Positions 6,523 to 13,862 of a stretch of DNA of 30,275 bases are shown one piece after another. Numbering within the stretch: the first letter of the stretch is position 1; every line of letters begins with the position of its first letter. The DNA is from a virus, in the IMG/VR virus record IMGVR_UViG_3300035680_000062, positions 1 through 30,275 of that record; one strand, 5' to 3'. The notes under the pieces were generated by a model. That model made no database searches. It was not told where the DNA came from and saw nothing but the letters and a program-made list of their open reading frames with translations. Made by a program: the position numbers and the translations under genes.

Positions 6523-8700
6523 GACTTGTTTTACCTTGTAACACTTCACCGGCTTGCCATTTCGGCGCTTGGTGATCCTCTCGAAGCCTAAATTCTTCAT
6601 TGCGATACCAACCCTTTGCGGATTGAAGTGGAGCTTTGTAAATTGCATCATATGTGCAATTATTTCGGTTGTTGTCTTACAATTCTCTTCGGATGAATCA
6701 TCTGTTTGCGTAAAAAACATCATGATTGATTCTTCGACTGTATCGATTTGCTCATTATATGCAGATAGCTGGTTAAGTGTTTCAATATCAGCCTTAGTGA
6801 GTTGCCAAGAGCTATTACCTTCAGTGTGATAGATGCGATATGCTTCCATGAATAAGTCCGCCTTGTCGATTGCATTATATGCGTCAAAGTCAATAGACTT
6901 TATGTTTAGGGGCACGATACGGCGGTTCCCTGTAGGGTCGTTTATGATCTCAAGGTCATTTGAAGTCCCTGAAAGCACGGCATAGCGTGTAAAGTCCTGC
7001 GTAGTGCGTCCATACGGCAATCTAAGAGTAATTGTTTGCTTTGAACTTATGTCTTTAATATGCTTGTATTCAGATTTGGATTTCCCGGAGAATTCGTCAT
7101 CACAAATAATCAGTTTTTTACACATGAGGACTTCATCGTCTTTCCCTCGGTCAAGTTTTGACTCTGCATAGTAGTTAATTAGCTCTTTTGGTAGTAACCA
7201 ACGAAAGAAATTAGTCTTTCCTATCCCTTGACCACCAACTAAGACCAGGATTAAGAGAGAATAAGTACCGTGCATGGATGCAACGATTGATACTATCCAC
7301 TTTTGCAGGAATCTATGTGCATAAGCCTCGTATTCTTCGTATGGAGCACCTTGATTATCAAAGGTTATACAATTAGCTAATTTTTCTATGCAGTTTTGGG
7401 CTGTTTTACTCTTATGTAACTCAAAAAACTCTAAAAATGGGTTGTATGTAGGTATAAAGTCCGAGTAAATAATGGCATTAAAGTATGTTTGCGTGCATTT
7501 AGGCCCAAGAGACTCGGTCAATTGGATGTAAATGCTATTCATATCTGTATCAGTAATCGCTTTGCCTTTATATTCGATTTCATGAGTTAATTCATTGCGT
7601 TTGAGATCAAACTCTTTTAGCATTACCTTCATAAGAGGTATGATATTATCGTCTTTTTCCTTTTTGAGTTGCTCTTTGGGTGTATTTATGACTTTCTCTG
7701 CTATTTCCAGCGCTTCTTTTGGGTCTTCGCCTTCAGATTCGGCAAGTTTACCAACAGAGCGCTTGATATCATCTTTACTCATGCGTCCATTACGCACCAT
7801 TGAAGTAGCTGCAGCCTCCCACTTCTTTGTTCTTTCTGTTTGAATGTCAATGTTATACTTTTTGCATAGATAGAATAGAGTTCCAATACCTATGACCCCT
7901 TTATTAGTTGCAAGGATATTGTCATACTTCTTATCAGTCTTTTGAGCGTCGTATTTATTGCTATTGATTTCAGATATTTGGTGAAAGAAGTCGCGGCCGC
8001 GTTCACCATATTCGGTAGCGAGTGCTCTACCGACATTAACCCAATCGCCATAGTCATTCACTAAATCGATGCGTCTTGCTCGGAGTTGTTTGATCATGTG
8101 CTCTACATCCGGTTCGATTATGGCGTGCATAACCTTTGGCGCTGTTTGAACTACTTTCTTTCTATATCGTGTGAATACTGGTACTTTATCCGGATCATTA
8201 GTGACTATGTTAGGATCATAGGATATAAAACGCAATCGGCTTATATCTTTGCATGATGGATCGCATTCGAGTTGATAGTTTTCCAGTAGATAGTCTTCAA
8301 GGCCTTCGAATGATTCGAGGTGCTTGTTTGGGTCAATCTTAAAATAAGCAGCGTATCCATAGCCTCCGAGTGACATATGAAGTGCTAGGATATGCTTATC
8401 GGCTCGGAGCTTGTCAATCTTTTCATTTATGTCTATATTGTCTTGATCATCGATATCCATGCAGATGACGCCGTTATGTTTGACCAGTGATGCGACGCCT
8501 CTGCCTTGGAACTCTCCTGACATTGCAAAAGCTGGCATTTTGCTTTTAGCGGCTTTTTGTTCTTCTTTGGTTTTCATATTACGGTAGGGAGTTACTATAT
8601 CCTCCCACCTCCCTCTTTTGATATCCCAAAAAAACTGCACAATGTCTCTGAAGTCCTTTTGTTCAGTAGCTTGTGCGCTGGTGTATTCAGTGATTCTCAT
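6487..8700 (-). CDS. Primase-helicase: BT4734-like N-terminus, PriCT-2-like middle, VirE-like helicase
   Basis: This 737-residue multidomain replication protein has three parts. Residues 1-185 resemble the BT4734-like N-terminal domain; MDIDDQD at 81-87 could bind the metals of a primase-polymerase fold. Residues about 195-285 (DYGDWVNVGRALATEYG) resemble Primase C-terminal 2. Residues about 400-650 are a VirE-type superfamily 3 helicase/ATPase, with P-loop GGQGIGKT at 489-496, acidic motif LIICDDEF at 530-537, sensor LSGTSND at 576-582 and arginine segment GNRRIVPL at 591-598. It probably both primes and unwinds phage DNA. It is coupled by ATGA to the DnaA-like gene upstream and ends at the candidate origin, which supports a replication-initiation module. 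Confidence 0.87.
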   Translation of the reverse strand: MRITEYTSAQATEQKDFRDIVQFFWDIKRGRWEDIVTPYRNMKTKEEQKAAKSKMPAFAMSGEFQGRGVASLVKHNGVICMDIDDQDNIDINEKIDKLRADKHILALHMSLGGYGYAAYFKIDPNKHLESFEGLEDYLLENYQLECDPSCKDISRLRFISYDPNIVTNDPDKVPVFTRYRKKVVQTAPKVMHAIIEPDVEHMIKQLRARRIDLVNDYGDWVNVGRALATEYGERGRDFFHQISEINSNKYDAQKTDKKYDNILATNKGVIGIGTLFYLCKKYNIDIQTERTKKWEAAATSMVRNGRMSKDDIKRSVGKLAESEGEDPKEALEIAEKVINTPKEQLKKEKDDNIIPLMKVMLKEFDLKRNELTHEIEYKGKAITDTDMNSIYIQLTESLGPKCTQTYFNAIIYSDFIPTYNPFLEFFELHKSKTAQNCIEKLANCITFDNQGAPYEEYEAYAHRFLQKWIVSIVASMHGTYSLLILVLVGGQGIGKTNFFRWLLPKELINYYAESKLDRGKDDEVLMCKKLIICDDEFSGKSKSEYKHIKDISSKQTITLRLPYGRTTQDFTRYAVLSGTSNDLEIINDPTGNRRIVPLNIKSIDFDAYNAIDKADLFMEAYRIYHTEGNSSWQLTKADIETLNQLSAYNEQIDTVEESIMMFFTQTDDSSEENCKTTTEIIAHMMQFTKLHFNPQRVGIAMKNLGFERITKRRNGKPVKCYKVKQVLTTPSYYGING

Positions 8701-9137
8701 GCCTTGGCCTTGCGAATAAGTTGTAAGTAGATTTCGTTGAAGTTCGGGTCTAGTATGCGCTCGTGTTTGATATTTCGGGCTGCAATTATAGGTAATTTAC
8801 GATCGCAATTAAATATAAAAGCGATATCCGTCATTGTGAATGCAAAGTCTTGATAGCATATTGTTATTGCCACATGGCGCGCAAAGCTTTGGCGCTGGTG
8901 GATATGCTGAACTGATACGCCGTAATATTCTGCGACTACTTCAATAACCCGCTCGGATACTTCATAGAGTTGGGCCGTGTTCAGTTTTCGAACACGCCCG
9001 CGCGGTTTCTTTGTTCGATTTCCGAACAATTCCTCGCGTTCTATTTTAAGAATCGCAGAAAGCGGGAGCGTAGCCAGCGGCTTAGGGTTTGTATCTTGCG
9101 CGAGATCACTGATGTGACCGATCGGATGTAAGGGCAT
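8697..9137 (-). CDS. DnaA domain IV-like DNA-binding protein with shared N-terminal motif
   Basis: Residues about 55-146 follow the layout of the DnaA C-terminal DNA-binding domain. VIEVVAEYYGVSVQHIHQ leads into a helix with RQSFARHVAITI. DIAFIFNCDRKLPIIAARNI then corresponds to the family's IG-x-x-F-x-x-RDHSTV recognition helix, although the RDHS signature is not intact. PLSAILKIEREEL (residues 25-37) is a diverged copy of the motif found in the next three upstream genes. A basic, AT-hook-like KKPRGRVRK follows it. ATG 9137 has GAGG seven bases upstream. Immediately before the primase gene, it is a strong candidate for an origin-binding protein. Confidence 0.7.
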   Translation of the reverse strand: MPLHPIGHISDLAQDTNPKPLATLPLSAILKIEREELFGNRTKKPRGRVRKLNTAQLYEVSERVIEVVAEYYGVSVQHIHQRQSFARHVAITICYQDFAFTMTDIAFIFNCDRKLPIIAARNIKHERILDPNFNEIYLQLIRKAKA

Positions 9138-9176
9138 ACTTTTTCCTCAATGTAATATCCGACTTGTAAAGTAGTT

Positions 9177-9740
9177 TCACGATCTAAATTGTTCATGTCG
9201 AGTCCAGAGATAGTCTTCGATTTTTTGGGCTGTTAGTTGCACTTGCGAGTAAGTATCGAGCTCGTCCATAGCCGCGTAAATATGATGCGAAAGAGTCGAG
9301 CGATTCATGTTTAGGTATTCGGCGATCTTGAATGATGTAAGCTTCAGATATACGGTTGCAAAGAATATAAACATCCGCTTTGCTGCTATTAGCTCTTGGA
9401 ATCTTACCTTGTCTCTAAGAGTGTGATTTGTTGGAAAGTGTTTGAGCACTTCGACTTCAAGCCCGGATAGCTCCGCGTATGGATTTGCGAAGGCAAAGTC
9501 TATGCCTCGTTTCATAAAGTGAGCGCTTTTGGTTTTGTGGTTAATTTGAGCGTATTGAAGCTGCGGCCTCTTTTGTTTTGCAAAGTAATAATCTGCAAGT
9601 TTGTTGTTAGTTTTTATCGCTTGGTTTGCTTTGCGTTCGAGTTCTTCGCGTTCCTCTCGTAGTTGCTCTGATAGGCTTTTGCCTTTGATGAAGGGGGTCG
9701 GTAGACCTTCCCCCTCATCTAGTAAAAACACTGAATTCAT
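9177..9740 (-). CDS. Shared-motif protein with DnaA-C-like helix-turn-helix, 187 aa
   Basis: The N-terminus carries KGKSLSEQLREEREELERKA (residues 19-38), nearly the same motif as in the two genes upstream. After a basic linker, residues about 85-170 form a helical domain. Its ELIAAKRMFIFFATVYLKL and FKIAEYLNMNRSTLSHHI read as the two core helices and recognition helix of a DnaA domain IV-type helix-turn-helix (compare 'IA..L...RSTV.H'). It begins by ATGA overlap with the RHH gene, with GAGG in front. It probably binds DNA, perhaps the repeats at 6246-6522. It is not obviously a recent duplicate of the 146-residue gene, because the two differ in most positions. Confidence 0.68.
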   Translation of the reverse strand: MNSVFLLDEGEGLPTPFIKGKSLSEQLREEREELERKANQAIKTNNKLADYYFAKQKRPQLQYAQINHKTKSAHFMKRGIDFAFANPYAELSGLEVEVLKHFPTNHTLRDKVRFQELIAAKRMFIFFATVYLKLTSFKIAEYLNMNRSTLSHHIYAAMDELDTYSQVQLTAQKIEDYLWTRHEQFRS

Positions 9741-10045
9741 TTTACATCCTCGAAATCTTTGAAGTATTTAGTTAGTGCTCGGCGGAATAGCTCTCTTTGT
9801 GAGATATTTTGCGCCTTTGCAAGTGCTCGGAATCTATCCGCCATTGCGTGTGGTAACTTGAGAGCAAGCGGAGTAATGCCTTGTCTTTCATCTGGTGTGA
9901 GTCCTTCGCCTTTGCTCTTTTGGTATCCGATTGCAGTTTTCTCAATTACCTTGCGTTCCTCTCGTAATTGCTGAGACAATGGAACTCCTAGCTTAAGCGA
10001 AGTCTCGATACCTGCTACTTCTTTGTATAGAGCGGAGATTTTCAT
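9737..10045 (-). CDS. Shared-motif protein with ribbon-helix-helix domain, 102 aa
   Basis: Residues 20-38 (GVPLSQQLREERKVIEKTA) are the shared motif. A short linker (about 39-57) precedes PLALKLPHAMADRFRALAKA followed by NISQRELFRRALTKYF. Together these read as the strand and two helices of an Arc/MetJ-type ribbon-helix-helix DNA-binding domain. Such domains dimerise and repress promoters or segregate DNA. It overlaps both neighbours by ATGA, and AGGTG precedes the start. A repressor of the early operon is one plausible role. Confidence 0.68.
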   Translation of the reverse strand: MKISALYKEVAGIETSLKLGVPLSQQLREERKVIEKTAIGYQKSKGEGLTPDERQGITPLALKLPHAMADRFRALAKAQNISQRELFRRALTKYFKDFEDVK

Positions 10046-10380
10046 AGTTCACCTGTTTCATGCATTGCAATAATGTAAGCTAAGAATTTGATTTTTACTT
10101 TATCATGTATATTCATGGTTAACACTTCGCGAGCGTGTTTTACAAATTCAGATGGTATCCAATCCAAGCCTTTGTTTATTCTTGCTTCAGGCTTTGGCTT
10201 ATTAGTTCCACCTGGTTTGCGCCCGCGTTTCCTCGGCGCTCCAAGTTCATCGGGTGTGGCTTTATGTTTGATTGCAGATTTCTCTACGATTTCTCTTTCT
10301 TGTCTTAATTGCTGGCTCATAGGTACTCCTTTTTTAAATGCTGTTTGTTCCGGTGGTACGGGAACTGGTTTTATATTCAT
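10042..10380 (-). CDS. Shared-motif protein with AT-hook-like segment, 112 aa
   Basis: Residues 18-36 (GVPMSQQLRQEREIVEKSA) are the shared motif. Residues about 49-58 (PRKRGRKPGG) contain a classical AT-hook core, RGRKP, which binds the minor groove of AT-rich DNA. The C-terminal helical part (WIPSEFVKHAREVLTM, then KVKIKFLAYIIAMHE) is not recognised. AAGGAG lies seven bases before ATG 10380, and the start overlaps the nuclease stop as ATGA. This is the most upstream member of the four-gene set. DNA binding is inferred from the AT-hook alone. Confidence 0.62.
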   Translation of the reverse strand: MNIKPVPVPPEQTAFKKGVPMSQQLRQEREIVEKSAIKHKATPDELGAPRKRGRKPGGTNKPKPEARINKGLDWIPSEFVKHAREVLTMNIHDKVKIKFLAYIIAMHETGEL

Positions 10381-10994
10381 GCTGCTACTCCTTCTTTCAA
10401 TTGCAAAACATCTTCTTTATCAAGGCCTCGAACTAAGATATACTCATGCAAGTAGTGTATCATATTTCGGACATATTCGTAATTGTACGCGGGTCTCGGG
10501 AATGAGTATTCCGCTTTGTTTTTAAAGTCCATCGCTTCAGGTGAATCGAACTCGAATATCTTGTAATGGACATATGGCGCGTTGAATAGCTCGCAATATA
10601 CTCGCCATTGCAGAGAGTTATAATAGTCATCAAAACTGATTGTACTGTACTTGGTTTTGATTTCCACAACATCAAGCCCGATAAGTTGGTCTGCAACGCC
10701 TGTAACTGATATATCACCAAATTGAGTACGGAAGACGCGGCGAACTTTATACTCAAACACTCGCGAGCGGTAATCCATGCAATTACGGGCATTAATAATG
10801 CAGTTATCGCTAAATTGTCCCTCGAACTCTTGCGGGCTGTCGGTTTGCATCATCTCATGGAATGCGATACCTCTTTGCATCATTGCATTAGGCGGATCGA
10901 GTCTCAAAAGTGAGCGCTCGAACTGCTCGACTGTTATTAGACCATCAAGAAAGCGGCGGTAAGATTCGAGCTGGGTTGCGGAGATTTTAATCAT
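10377..10994 (-). CDS. PD-(D/E)xK exonuclease, RecB/Cas4-like, 205 aa
   Basis: The nuclease core is visible in order. H46 lies in GIAFHEMM, D102 in VTGVADQL, E111-x-K113 in VVEIKTKYS, and LQWRVYCELF resembles the QxxxY helix of RecB and Cas4 nucleases. Such enzymes resect double-stranded ends to load a single-strand annealing protein, and the Sak4-like ATPase sits four genes upstream. I chose ATG 10994 because AGGA lies eight bases before it and it overlaps the upstream stop as ATGATTAA. The longer frame to 11075 adds 27 residues inside the previous gene. Confidence 0.8.
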   Translation of the reverse strand: MIKISATQLESYRRFLDGLITVEQFERSLLRLDPPNAMMQRGIAFHEMMQTDSPQEFEGQFSDNCIINARNCMDYRSRVFEYKVRRVFRTQFGDISVTGVADQLIGLDVVEIKTKYSTISFDDYYNSLQWRVYCELFNAPYVHYKIFEFDSPEAMDFKNKAEYSFPRPAYNYEYVRNMIHYLHEYILVRGLDKEDVLQLKEGVAA

Positions 10995-11490
10995 ACCATA
11001 TTCCTTTGTATCTATCAAGTTTTCTTTGAAATAGGTGCTTTGTAGTATCATGGATATAAAAAACCTCTTGGTCACGCTTTGTCAAAATTGCAACCGCACT
11101 TAAGTCTTCACAATCTTGCACATCTTCGATATCATCTAATGCAATCCACAATGTCAAGTGCTTAGTTTGCGGATCTCTTTCATAACAGCATTCTACAGAT
11201 GGTCTCAATTGGAATTTTAATTCATTATTCCAATTTTCAATAAGGCCTTCAACATTAGGCAATGGTAGCCAGTATTTAGGCTCCCAAAAACCATCCAAAT
11301 CAATGTTCGCAACAGTGCTAAATTGATATGTATTCCACACATCACCGTCTGTTTTGTAATCGCGTTCTGCTTCATTTATCCAACACCATGATGCAACATG
11401 AACAAACTGCTGTCCACAATGGTGATACATAACCAGAATCTCTGTCCCGTCTTTCGGCGCTGTCTCAATAGGCATCCAATATTTACTCAT
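10987..11490 (-). CDS. DUF551-like phage protein, 167 aa
   Basis: The N-terminus WMPIETAPKDGTEILVMYH and the later GFWEPKYWLPLP have the start and end signatures of DUF551-like small phage proteins ('WI..PKDG..VLV' and 'W.PLP'). The second half (from about residue 90) is extra; it contains an acidic helix (IEDVQDCEDLSAVA) and is unrecognised. AGGAGG lies five bases before ATG 11490, one of the strongest ribosome sites here, and the start overlaps the previous stop. No biochemical role is known for the family. Confidence 0.65.
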   Translation of the reverse strand: MSKYWMPIETAPKDGTEILVMYHHCGQQFVHVASWCWINEAERDYKTDGDVWNTYQFSTVANIDLDGFWEPKYWLPLPNVEGLIENWNNELKFQLRPSVECCYERDPQTKHLTLWIALDDIEDVQDCEDLSAVAILTKRDQEVFYIHDTTKHLFQRKLDRYKGIWYD

Positions 11491-11720
11491 ACTTCCTCCT
11501 GTCCATATACTAGTCTATAATACGCTTCCGGCGTGCAAGCTTCTTTGAGTTTTGCGCCCGCCTCGAATGCTTTGATAATTTGCTCGCGTTCCTTTGCAAC
11601 AAGGTCAACTGTTTGGAATCTGATTTGCGATAATACTTCGCCTGGTGTCCGAGTCACTGAAGCTTCATAATATGCAAAGTCGAGTGATTGGCGTAGGGTC
11701 TGCATTGCGGTTTTACTCAT
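11487..11720 (-). CDS. Hypothetical early protein, 77 aa
   Basis: This 77-residue, mostly helical protein has no recognised family. The centre (VDLVAKEREQIIKAFEAGAKL) is an amphipathic helix. It overlaps the upstream gene by 8 bases and the next by 4, with AGGAG about 8 bases before the start. Its reality rests on these couplings and the ribosome site. It belongs to the run of small accessory early genes. Confidence 0.6.
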   Translation of the reverse strand: MSKTAMQTLRQSLDFAYYEASVTRTPGEVLSQIRFQTVDLVAKEREQIIKAFEAGAKLKEACTPEAYYRLVYGQEEV

Positions 11721-11919
11721 CTATCATCTCCTGATACGGGTCTCTTAAATTGCGAATCTTAACAAGCTCGCGTTCATGTATTGTCATTTTGGCTATGCTT
11801 ACCATCTCTTTCTCAAAGCGATCATAAGCCCACTCTCTGACATCCTCTTCGGATAGCGAGTAGTCTAGGAGCACATCGTCTTCATCGAATGCGCCCCAGA
11901 CTTCGAATGTGTTAGTCAT
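11713..11919 (-). CDS. Hypothetical acidic protein, 68 aa
   Basis: The product begins MTNTFEVWGAFDEDDVLLD and is strongly acidic in its first half. Helices with WAYDRFEKEMVSIAKM follow. I placed the start at ATG 11919 because AGGAG sits seven bases upstream; the longer frame to 11958 would run into the preceding gene. A small acidic early phage protein could be an inhibitor or a DNA mimic, but nothing in the sequence demonstrates this. No family is recognised. Confidence 0.6.
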   Translation of the reverse strand: MTNTFEVWGAFDEDDVLLDYSLSEEDVREWAYDRFEKEMVSIAKMTIHERELVKIRNLRDPYQEMIDE

Positions 11920-11929
11920 TGTTGTTCTC

Positions 11930-12202
11930 CTACCTTGGTTCTTTATATCTAACTTCATTGTATACTAGACCAGATTTTCTATGCATATTTTCACCATGAA
12001 ACTCCAGCCTATTTGTCAAAATATCTAAATATAGATTTTGAGCGCAGTATTGCATTTCAAGTTGCACCCTATCGTATTCAGGAATTTCCATGAAGGATGA
12101 ATCTTGAAAGATTTTATAGATTTCATTATTCTTTTTCCATACATAATTATATTCTTCTTCTAATTCTTCTAGCATTCTTTCTGTCATATATTTCCAAATC
12201 AT
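11930..12202 (-). CDS. Hypothetical protein, 90 aa
   Basis: This 90-residue protein is rich in aromatic and acidic residues. Its long N-terminal helix (MLEELEEEYNYVWKKNNE) may form a coiled coil. It overlaps the Sak4-like gene stop as ATGA, with GAGG just before the start. No family is recognised. The base composition of this gene and of 10987-11490 is more AT-rich than that of the neighbours, which could mean later acquisition. Confidence 0.55.
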   Translation of the reverse strand: MIWKYMTERMLEELEEEYNYVWKKNNEIYKIFQDSSFMEIPEYDRVQLEMQYCAQNLYLDILTNRLEFHGENMHRKSGLVYNEVRYKEPR

Positions 12203-13092
12203 CTCACCACCTCTTCAAACTTACCGCTTTCTTTATTCCAAGTCAAGCCACGCTCTCCAAAGGTAGTCACGACTGAAGCCCAAACCGCGCGCTTTAAAGC
12301 ATCCTCTAACCCCGCTTTACTTAAGTCTGAAACGAATTTATTAGCATCCTTTGCGGCTTTTGCCTTTTCGGACCACTCGCTGACCAAGGCAATTGCTGCC
12401 TCTTGCTCTTTGGAGCGTCTGCTTATTGCCGTTTTGGTATGTTCTAAAATATCGGCAAGACAAGTAGTCATAGAGTGCAAGCCATCTACATGAACGGGTG
12501 CAATCTCCGCGCAATTTTTAGCTACGATGCTATCAGAGAGGTCAAATGTCAATACTCTCTTATTGCCTTGCGTAGTATAGTATCCTACTAGGTCGCATGA
12601 CTGCATAAGTAGGTCATAACTTGCACCCGGTATGAGAGGGCGTTTAATTCGCATATCGCCTTCTTCTTTCTCTTTGGCATGTGCAATGAAAACTACATTC
12701 TTACCACTAAGCTTAAGAGGTGTAAAAAACTCTTGAAATGTTCTCTTTGTTTCGCCCCATAGCTTGATCGTATTGCGAAGAAGTCCGGGGTTATTGATAG
12801 TAAGGTGCATCTGCATTAATTCAATAACAGTGCCCGCCGTATCGATAATGATCGTATCATGCTTGGCTAGGATGCTATCAAGTTCAACCTTGTTATTTAG
12901 CAAGTCTTGCCATGACTCGAACTGCAGGCCGTTCTTGAGTAGTGAGGATCTATGAAGCCCTCGGTCGAAGTCCAATACAATTGGATTCGGTGCGGTATTC
13001 GCGAGTGTGGTCTTGCCGATTCCGGGATCGCCGTAGATTAGGACATTCAGCCCGTTTACTTGCATCCCGCCTGTTTGTGTGATTAGTCTCAT
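12199..13092 (-). CDS. Sak4-like RecA-fold ATPase (AAA_24), recombination
   Basis: This 297-residue P-loop ATPase has Walker A GDPGIGKTT at residues 21-29 and Walker B TIIIDTAG at 80-87. The segment VVFIAHAKEKEEGDMRIKRPLIPG is typical of the phage AAA_24/Sak4 group. Sak4 proteins are short RecA-like single-strand annealing or strand-exchange proteins that work with an SSB. The SSB (1056-1379) and the RecB-like nuclease (10377-10994) would complete such a pathway. The C-terminal helical part (from about residue 215) is charged and less typical. The start is set by AGGAG inside the repeated 27-bp leader. Confidence 0.8.
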   Translation of the reverse strand: MRLITQTGGMQVNGLNVLIYGDPGIGKTTLANTAPNPIVLDFDRGLHRSSLLKNGLQFESWQDLLNNKVELDSILAKHDTIIIDTAGTVIELMQMHLTINNPGLLRNTIKLWGETKRTFQEFFTPLKLSGKNVVFIAHAKEKEEGDMRIKRPLIPGASYDLLMQSCDLVGYYTTQGNKRVLTFDLSDSIVAKNCAEIAPVHVDGLHSMTTCLADILEHTKTAISRRSKEQEAAIALVSEWSEKAKAAKDANKFVSDLSKAGLEDALKRAVWASVVTTFGERGLTWNKESGKFEEVVR

Positions 13093-13115
13093 GTCTCAAC
13101 TCCTTTAATAAATTA
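13089..13115 (-). repeat. 27-bp gene-junction repeat, copy 1
   Basis: This is identical to 13295-13321. Read on the minus strand, it holds the TAA stop of the 61-residue gene, a short AT spacer, the AAAGGAG ribosome site and the ATGA start of the Sak4-like gene. The two copies exactly bracket the 61-residue gene. Confidence 0.9.
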
Positions 13116-13298
13116 ACGTTCGTAATCAGTGCCTAAAAGTAGCATCTGTTCTGTTGCTTGTTCGAGTTCGTTCTCTGCTTGTTCAAGCTCTTTCTCAAGT
13201 GCTCGGACTCTTTCTGTTGCTTTCATGTGTCTAGCAATTGCCTCTCGGCATTTCATTTGTTCGACCTCTGCCATTGTGTCGATATCGCATTCATTCAT
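13113..13298 (-). CDS. Small coiled-coil protein, 61 aa
   Basis: From about residue 12, almost the entire product is a predicted coiled coil. ATERVRALEKELEQAENELE shows a clear heptad pattern. It has ATG 13298 with AGGAG seven bases upstream. It is flanked on both sides by the identical 27-bp junction, so it looks like a single-gene cassette inserted between the 79-residue gene and the Sak4-like gene. No family or function is recognised; oligomerisation is likely. Confidence 0.6.
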   Translation of the reverse strand: MNECDIDTMAEVEQMKCREAIARHMKATERVRALEKELEQAENELEQATEQMLLLGTDYER

Positions 13299-13321
13299 GT
13301 CTCAACTCCTTTAATAAATTA
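13295..13321 (-). repeat. 27-bp gene-junction repeat, copy 2
   Basis: This is identical to 13089-13115. It contains the stop codon of the 79-residue gene, the AAAGGAG ribosome site and the ATGA start of the 61-residue coiled-coil gene. Confidence 0.9.
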
Positions 13322-13558
13322 GATTTTATTGCCCCAGTTCACAAAGGGCACTTGTTTAGTAAAACTTGCCATAAACTCATCGAAGGTTTTGCCTTCTTGC
13401 CCGTATCTCCATGCGAGTTGAAATTGCATATTCTCTGTTTGTCTCACATAGCGTAGAATATCCTCTACTTTTGCGAAGTCTTGCGGGCTTAATGCCTCGC
13501 GAAGTTCTTCAGTTGCTCTATGCGCGGCGGGCATAGTGTGTTTTGCCATTGTTTTCAT
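13319..13558 (-). CDS. Hypothetical protein, 79 aa
   Basis: This small helical protein is basic at its N-terminus (MKTMAKHTMPAAHRATEELR). A long helix (FAKVEDILRYVRQTENMQF) and an aromatic C-terminus follow. It overlaps the helix-turn-helix gene as ATGA, with GGAG about 7 bases before the start. ATG 13549, three codons in, is an alternative start. No family is recognised. Confidence 0.58.
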   Translation of the reverse strand: MKTMAKHTMPAAHRATEELREALSPQDFAKVEDILRYVRQTENMQFQLAWRYGQEGKTFDEFMASFTKQVPFVNWGNKI

Positions 13559-13767
13559 CTCTTCGCTCCTAGTATTTTTTTTAATTCGTTATAGTTTAAT
13601 AGATACATTGTCTTTTCGCCGTAGGGCACTTGCTTTACTTGTCTTAGAACCGCCTCTTTTTCGTTTCGGACTTTACTTGCAGGCCGTCCGACGGCCATAT
13701 AGTGCAAGAGCCGCCTTGATACTTGGAATAATTCGGCGGCTTCGCGAATAGTCAGCCAGTCACTCAT
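13555..13767 (-). CDS. MerR/excisionase-type helix-turn-helix protein, 70 aa
   Basis: DWLTIREAAELFQVSRRLLH (residues 3-22) is the N-terminal winged helix-turn-helix of the MerR/HTH_17 excisionase group. The wing and linker (RPASKVRNEKEA) and a C-terminal LLNYNELKKIL follow. Such proteins act as excisionases or small transcriptional regulators. I set the start at ATG 13767, which overlaps the upstream stop as ATGA and has AGGAG six bases upstream. Lying in the promoter-proximal early genes, it probably regulates phage transcription. No integrase is visible to support an excisionase role. Confidence 0.7.
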   Translation of the reverse strand: MSDWLTIREAAELFQVSRRLLHYMAVGRPASKVRNEKEAVLRQVKQVPYGEKTMYLLNYNELKKILGAKR

Positions 13768-13862
13768 TTGATCTCCTGTCCGTATAGCCAAAAGTCATAA
13801 GCTCGGATTGCTACGAAGCAAAGTGCAAAAATTACCACCATATGCCAAGGTTTGAGTTTCAT
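13764..13862 (-). CDS. Single-pass membrane microprotein, 32 aa
   Basis: This is a 32-residue frame between two ATGA overlaps. MKLKPWHM is followed by a hydrophobic helix (VVIFALCFVAIRAYDFWLY) and a polar end. Its positive N-terminus and single membrane segment suggest a membrane-inserted microprotein. Overlaps on both ends, plus the AGGAG it carries for the next gene, favour a real coding frame. The function is unknown. Confidence 0.5.
   Translation of the reverse strand: MKLKPWHMVVIFALCFVAIRAYDFWLYGQEIK

Noticed and set aside
10088-10525. A 145-codon plus-strand frame opposite the shared-motif and nuclease genes
   Set aside because: The opposite-strand genes are coupled and have recognisable domains. 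This frame has no ribosome site and no domain.
11021-11075. An extended N-terminus for the RecB/Cas4-like nuclease gene
   Set aside because: The added residues lie inside the DUF551-like gene and lack a ribosome site. ATG 10994 has AGGA and couples to the upstream stop.
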